Positions 12,601 to 16,239 of a DNA stretch of 16,239 nucleotides are shown one piece after another. Numbering within the stretch: position 1 is the first letter of the stretch; each line of letters opens with the position of its first letter. The notes below the pieces were generated by a model. That model was not told the origin of the DNA. It worked only from the letters and a program-made list of their open reading frames with translations, and did not search any database. The stretch is from Propionimicrobium sp963511305 (GTDB taxonomy: Bacteria; Actinomycetota; Actinomycetes; Propionibacteriales; Propionibacteriaceae), in the NCBI GenBank assembly GCA_963511305.1, contig CAUPIJ010000035.1:1-16239 (forward strand). Direction: 5' to 3'. The position numbers and the translations under genes were made by a program.

Positions 12601-13112
12601 TCTACGACGGTCGCACCGGCCGCAAATTCCCGGATCCGGTTGGCGTCGGCTACATGTACATGCTGAAGCTGCACCACCTGGTTGACGACAAGATCCACGC
12701 TCGTTCCACGGGCCCGTACTCGATGATTACGCAGCAGCCGCTGGGCGGTAAGGCTCAGTTCGGTGGCCAGCGTTTCGGCGAGATGGAGGTTTGGGCGCTC
12801 GAAGCCTACGGTGCCGCTTGGGCGCTGCAGGAGATGCTCACCATCAAGTCCGACGACGTTGCAGGCCGCGTGAAGGTCTACGAGGCGATCGTCAAGGGCG
12901 AGAACATCCCCGAACCGGGCATTCCGGAGTCGTTCAAGGTGCTCGTCGAAGAGATGAAATCTTTGTGCCTGAATGTCGAGGTGCTCGGCAAGGACGGCAG
13001 CATCGTCGATCTGCGCGAAAGCGAGGACGGCTACCGCGCCAGCGAAGACCTGGGTATCGACTTGTCGAGGCGTCCGGGTGCAGACTCGTACGCTGTCGTT
13101 GAAGAAATCTGA
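9621..13112 (+). CDS. rpoB: DNA-directed RNA polymerase subunit beta
   Basis: RpoB with RpoC forms the catalytic core of RNA polymerase. The 1163-residue length is typical of actinobacteria. The TTG at 9621 is chosen because GGAAGGA stands seven bases ahead and the N-terminus (RISFAKIAEPLEVPNLLDLQIKSF split at 19-42) aligns with the family. The rifampicin region (residues 418-447) is wild type: Q419, D425, H435 and S440, equivalent to M. tuberculosis Q429, D435, H445 and S450, so a sensitive genotype is expected. The MCPIETPEGPNIGLIGSL block, the GGKAQFGGQRFGEMEVWALEAYGA block split near the C-terminus, and the KGE-rich conserved regions are intact. rpoC follows after 57 bases with no terminator. 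Confidence 0.99.
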   Translation: MAALRNASKNRNVISPSGRISFAKIAEPLEVPNLLDLQIKSFNWLVGNADWQAEVDEALAEGRTDVNTVSGLEEVFKEISPIEDFAQTMSLSFRDYRFENPKYSVEECKDRDATYASPLFVTAEFMNNESGEIKSQTVFIGDFPLMTDKGTFIITGTERVVVSQLVRSPGVYYEILPDKTSDKDIYSCKVIPSRGAWLEFEIDKRDTVGVRLDRKRKQNVTVLLKALGWTEDRILEEFGQYESMRMTLEKDTVTTTDEALLDIYKRLRPGEPPAREAAQTLLNNYYFNDKRYDLAKVGRYKINQKLGLNLPFDQRVLTMDDIVAAIHYICALHEGVDEITNSDGVEILVEADDIDHFGNRRLRTVGELVQNQLHTGMGRMERVVRDRMSTQDVDSITPQSLINIRPVTAALKEFFGTSQLSQFMDQNNPLAEMTHKRRLSALGPGGLSRDRAGMEVRDVHPSHYGRMCPIETPEGPNIGLIGSLATFARVNAFGFIETPYRKVVDGKVTDQIDYLTASEEDRYNIAQANSDLNPDGSFVNDRVTVRVRFGDVDEVPPSDVGYMDVSPRQMVSVATALIPFLEHDDASRALMGANMQRQAVPLIKTEAPYVGTGMEYRTATDVGDVIMANKTGTVTDVSADMIEIANDDGTYQIFRLDKFHRSNAGTCVNQRPIVHVGQHIEPGTPLADGPSTDNGELALGRNLLCAFMPWEGLNYEDAIIISQRVVSEDLLTSIHIEEHEVDARDTKLGPEEITRDIPNVSDDMLANLDERGIVRIGAEVTTGDILVGKVTPKGETELTPEERLLRAIFGEKAREVRDTSMKVPHGETGIVIGVRVFDRDESDDEMPPGVNQMVRVYVAQKRKVQEGDKLAGRHGNKGVISKVLPVEDMPFLEDGTPVDIILNPLGVPSRMNLGQVLELHLGWIAHSGWDLEGVEGEWADRLREVGLGHVEPGARIATPVFDGANEEEITGLLANGLPTEDGLKLVGPNGRATVYDGRTGRKFPDPVGVGYMYMLKLHHLVDDKIHARSTGPYSMITQQPLGGKAQFGGQRFGEMEVWALEAYGAAWALQEMLTIKSDDVAGRVKVYEAIVKGENIPEPGIPESFKVLVEEMKSLCLNVEVLGKDGSIVDLRESEDGYRASEDLGIDLSRRPGADSYAVVEEI

Positions 13113-13169
13113 GCCTCCAGCTCAGACCCTCAAACAACCTTTCGTCTTAAGTAGGAAAAAGAGATAACT

Positions 13170-16100
13170 GTGCTGGATACCACTAATTACGATCAGATCC
13201 GAATTCGGTTGGCCACCGCCACCCAGATTCGGGATTGGTCCTTCGGCGAGGTGAAGAAGCCGGAGACCATCAACTACCGCACCCTGAAGCCGGAGCGCGA
13301 CGGACTCTTCTGCGAGAAGATCTTCGGCCCGACTCGCGACTGGGAGTGCGCCTGCGGCAAGTACAAGCGCGTGCGTTTCAAGGGCATCGTCTGTGAGCGC
13401 TGCGGCGTCGAGGTGACCCGCAGCAACGTCCGTCGCGAGCGCATGGGCCACATCGAACTGGCCGCTCCCGTGACGCACATCTGGTACTTCAAGGGCGTGC
13501 CGAGCCGTCTTGGCTACCTGCTCGACGTCGCCCCGAAGGACCTCGAGAAGGTCATTTACTTCGCGGCCTACATGATCACCATGGTCGACACCGAGGCTCG
13601 CGACCGCGATCTGCCCAGCCTCGAGGCCAAGGTTAAGACCGAGCGCGACCTCATCGAACAGCGCATGAACGTTGCCATCGAGGAGCGCGCGAAGAAGACC
13701 GAGGAAGACCTCGAGCGTCTCGAAGAAGAGGGCGCCAAGAGTGACGTCAAGAAGAAGATCAAGGACGCCGGCGAGAAGGAAATGCGAGCCATTCGCAGGA
13801 ACGCCGAGCGCGAACAGGATCGTCTGGACGCCGTCTGGAGCAAATTCAAGACCCTGAAGGTTCAGGATCTCGAGGGCGATGAGATCCTCTACCGTGAGAT
13901 GAAGAAGCGCTTCGGTAAGTACTTCGAGGGCTGCATGGGCGCCGAGGCTATTCAGCGTCGCCTGGCAGACTTCGATCTGGACGCCGAGTGCGAGAGCCTG
14001 CTCGAGATTATCAAGACTGGCAAGGGCCAGCGCAAGACCCGCGCGCTGAAGCGCCTCAAGGTCGTGCGTGCTTTCCAGGGCAATCTCGATTCCATGCAGG
14101 GCATGGTGCTTGACTGCGTTCCGGTCATTCCGCCGGATCTTCGTCCGATGGTTCAGCTCGACGGTGGCCGCTTCGCCACCAGCGACCTGAACGATCTTTA
14201 CCGTCGCGTCATCAACCGCAACAACCGCCTGAAGCGCCTGCTCGATCTAGGTGCGCCTGAGATCATCGTGAACAACGAGAAGCGCATGCTGCAGGAGTCG
14301 GTTGACTCACTGTTCGACAACGGCCGTCGCGGCCGTCCGGTCACTGGGCCGGGCAACCGTCCGCTCAAGTCGCTGTCCGACATGCTGAAGGGCAAGCAGG
14401 GACGTTTCCGTCAGAACCTGCTCGGTAAGCGCGTCGACTACTCCGGCCGTTCGGTTATCGTGGTTGGCCCCCAGCTCAAGCTGCACCAGTGCGGCCTGCC
14501 CACCCAGATGGCTCTGGAGCTGTTCAAGCCGTTCGTGATGAAGCGCCTTGTCGAGCAGAATTACGCTCAGAACATCAAGAGCGCCAAGCGCATGGTTGAG
14601 CGCCAGCGCGCCCATGTTTGGGACGTCTTGGAAGAGGTCATTAAGGAGCACCCGGTTCTGCTGAACCGCGCGCCAACGCTGCACCGCCTGGGCATTCAGG
14701 CTTTCGAGCCGCTGCTGATTGAGGGCAAGGCTATTCAGCTGCACCCGCTGGTTTGTGCTGCGTTTAACGCCGACTTCGATGGCGACCAGATGGCTGTTCA
14801 CCTGCCGCTGAGCTCCGAGGCGCAGGCCGAGTCGCGTATCCTGATGCTGTCCGCGAACAACATCCTGAAGCCTGCGGACGGTCGTCCTGTCGCGCTGCCT
14901 AGCCACGAGATGATCATCGGCATGTACTACCTGACTATGGATCTCGACGGGCTGCCCGGCGAGGGTCGCTGCTTCAGCTCGCCAGAAGAGGTCACCATGG
15001 CCTACGATCACGGCGAGATCGACATCCGCTCGAAGATCAAGGTGAAAGTTCGCGACATGGTGCTGCCGGAGGCGCAGGCCGACCGCAAGCGCGCCGATGG
15101 CTCCGCCGTCATCGACACCACCATGGGCCAGCTGGTCTTCAACAGGGTGTTGCCCGAGAGCTTCCCGTTCATCGACTATCTGTGCAGCAAGAAGCAGATC
15201 TCCGCGATCATCAACAAGCTGAGCGAGGAGTACCCGCGCACTGTCGTCATTGAGACGCTGGACGCGCTGAAGGATCTCGGCTTCCGTTGGGGCACCCGTT
15301 CCGGCGTAACCATCTCCATCGGTGACGTCGAGACCCCGCCCAACAAGGCCGAGATGATGGCTGCCTACGACGCCAAGGCCGCGAAGATCGATAAGCTCTA
15401 CGAGCGCGGTGCGGTTACTGACGACGAGCGTCGTCAGGAGCTGATCCATATTTGGACCGACGCCACCACCGAGCTGACCAACGCCATGGAGCAGAACTTC
15501 TCCAAGACGAATCCGATCTTCATGATGGTTAACTCGGGTGCGCGAGGCAATATGACGCAGATGCGTCAGATCGCCGCTATGCGTGGCCTGGTTGCCAACC
15601 CGAAGGGCGAGATTATCGCGCGTCCGATCAAGTCGAACTTCCGCGAGGGCCTGACGGTTCTGGAGTACTTCATTTCGACGCACGGCGGCCGTAAAGGCCA
15701 GGCCGACACGGCTCTGCGTACTGCGGACTCCGGTTACCTGACTCGTCGTCTGGTCGACGTCTCGCAGGACGTCATCGTTCGCGAGGAGGACTGTGGCACC
15801 GAGCGCGGCCTGTTCAAGCAGGTCGGCTACCGCAACGAAGAGGGCAAGCTGATCGCGGCCGGCAACTCCGAGACCTCGCTTGAGGCTCGCAACCTGGCCG
15901 TGGATGCTGTCGACGCCGAGGGCAACGTAATCGTGCCCGCCGGCACCGATCTGACCTCCATCGAGGTCGCCAAGCTGCTCGCCGCGGGCATCGAGCGCGT
16001 CAAGGTTCGCTCTGTTCTCACTTGTGAGTCGCAGGTGGGCATCTGCGCGATGTGCTACGGCCGCGGTCTTGCCGATGGCAAGCTCGTCGATACCGGCGAG

Positions 16101-16239
16101 GCTGTGGGTATTCAGGCCGCGCAGTCGATTGGCGAGCCCGGCACCCAGCTCACGATGCGTACGTTCCACACCGGTGGCGTCGCGGGTGACGACATCACGC
16201 AGGGTCTGCCTCGTGTTGTCGAGCTCTTCGAGGCCCGCG
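13170..16239 (+). CDS. rpoC: DNA-directed RNA polymerase subunit beta', 5' part (cut by window end)
   Basis: The frame runs open from the GTG at 13170 to the window end, giving 1023 codons of a protein usually near 1290 residues in actinobacteria. The GTG has AGGAAAAAGAG upstream and gives the family N-terminus MLDTTNYDQIRI. The first zinc site is C60, C62, C75 and C78. A charged coiled-coil region lies at about 148-215. The catalytic NADFDGD motif is at 533-539, with D535, D537 and D539 binding the active-site magnesium. The second zinc site is C875, C952, C959 and C962. The last visible residues, ITQGLPRVVELFEAR, are in the expected frame, so there is no frameshift. The C-terminus lies beyond the window. 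Confidence 0.99.
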   Translation, partial: MLDTTNYDQIRIRLATATQIRDWSFGEVKKPETINYRTLKPERDGLFCEKIFGPTRDWECACGKYKRVRFKGIVCERCGVEVTRSNVRRERMGHIELAAPVTHIWYFKGVPSRLGYLLDVAPKDLEKVIYFAAYMITMVDTEARDRDLPSLEAKVKTERDLIEQRMNVAIEERAKKTEEDLERLEEEGAKSDVKKKIKDAGEKEMRAIRRNAEREQDRLDAVWSKFKTLKVQDLEGDEILYREMKKRFGKYFEGCMGAEAIQRRLADFDLDAECESLLEIIKTGKGQRKTRALKRLKVVRAFQGNLDSMQGMVLDCVPVIPPDLRPMVQLDGGRFATSDLNDLYRRVINRNNRLKRLLDLGAPEIIVNNEKRMLQESVDSLFDNGRRGRPVTGPGNRPLKSLSDMLKGKQGRFRQNLLGKRVDYSGRSVIVVGPQLKLHQCGLPTQMALELFKPFVMKRLVEQNYAQNIKSAKRMVERQRAHVWDVLEEVIKEHPVLLNRAPTLHRLGIQAFEPLLIEGKAIQLHPLVCAAFNADFDGDQMAVHLPLSSEAQAESRILMLSANNILKPADGRPVALPSHEMIIGMYYLTMDLDGLPGEGRCFSSPEEVTMAYDHGEIDIRSKIKVKVRDMVLPEAQADRKRADGSAVIDTTMGQLVFNRVLPESFPFIDYLCSKKQISAIINKLSEEYPRTVVIETLDALKDLGFRWGTRSGVTISIGDVETPPNKAEMMAAYDAKAAKIDKLYERGAVTDDERRQELIHIWTDATTELTNAMEQNFSKTNPIFMMVNSGARGNMTQMRQIAAMRGLVANPKGEIIARPIKSNFREGLTVLEYFISTHGGRKGQADTALRTADSGYLTRRLVDVSQDVIVREEDCGTERGLFKQVGYRNEEGKLIAAGNSETSLEARNLAVDAVDAEGNVIVPAGTDLTSIEVAKLLAAGIERVKVRSVLTCESQVGICAMCYGRGLADGKLVDTGEAVGIQAAQSIGEPGTQLTMRTFHTGGVAGDDITQGLPRVVELFEAR

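Noticed and set aside
10419..12698. 759-codon open frame on the minus strand within rpoB
   Set aside because: It is a codon-bias shadow of rpoB: the plus-strand protein is fully conserved and the antisense product has no recognisable domain and is rich in V, L, A and D.
13113..13169. Terminator or promoter between rpoB and rpoC
   Set aside because: Only a weak five-pair stem is visible and there is no T-run; the genes are best read as one transcript.
14307..16169. 620-codon open frame on the minus strand within rpoC
   Set aside because: It is a shadow of rpoC for the same reason, as the plus frame is conserved through both zinc sites and NADFDGD.

Overview
The window is about 16.2 kb of actinobacterial chromosome. 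It carries the ribosomal-protein and RNA-polymerase region in the order tRNA, rpmG, MaoC dehydratase pair, murB, trpT, secE, nusG, rplK, rplA, rplJ, rplL, rpoB, rpoC, all on the + strand. The actinobacterial signs are high-GC codon use, frequent GTG and TTG starts, an rpmG-dehydratase pair-trpT-secE-nusG order like that known around Mycobacterium hadABC, and RpoB/RpoC sequences whose key residues sit at or near M. tuberculosis numbering. I cannot name the genus. A member of Actinomycetales or Micrococcales is my guess.

Region 1 (1-2650): the 3' end of a tRNA (probably tRNA-Met), an 87-bp tandem repeat abutting it, rpmG with its terminator, then a tightly overlapping three-gene operon of two hotdog-fold dehydratase subunits and murB. 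Region 2 (2700-5680): trpT with its terminator, secE, nusG (with an acidic N-terminal extension built of 20-residue repeats), rplK and rplA, closed by two related terminators.

Region 3 (5701-6862) interrupts the usual rplKA-rplJL array. It holds two 118-bp elements in direct orientation, each with 19-bp terminal inverted repeats, flanking one gene for a winged-helix plus PD-(D/E)XK (DUF559/Vsr-like) nuclease. The last 18 codons and the stop of that gene lie inside the downstream repeat. This looks like a small nuclease-bearing mobile unit and is the best candidate here for something undescribed.

Region 4 (6863-8230): rplJ-rplL restart from their own promoter and an L10-type leader with an attenuator, and end at a very long terminator stem. 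Region 5 (8231-9620): a FlaA1/CapD-like NAD(P)-dependent sugar nucleotide dehydratase gene sits between rplL and rpoB. It is followed by a 383-nt stretch with the rpoB promoter and a roughly 205-nt structured leader. The 5' end of that leader is perfectly complementary over 10 nt to a segment just before the rpoB Shine-Dalgarno. Region 6 (9621-16239): complete rpoB and the first 1023 codons of rpoC.

Most genes serve translation, transcription and protein export. The dehydratase pair, murB and the sugar dehydratase serve the cell envelope. All pairings, promoters and terminators below were read by eye, and no folding or database search was run.
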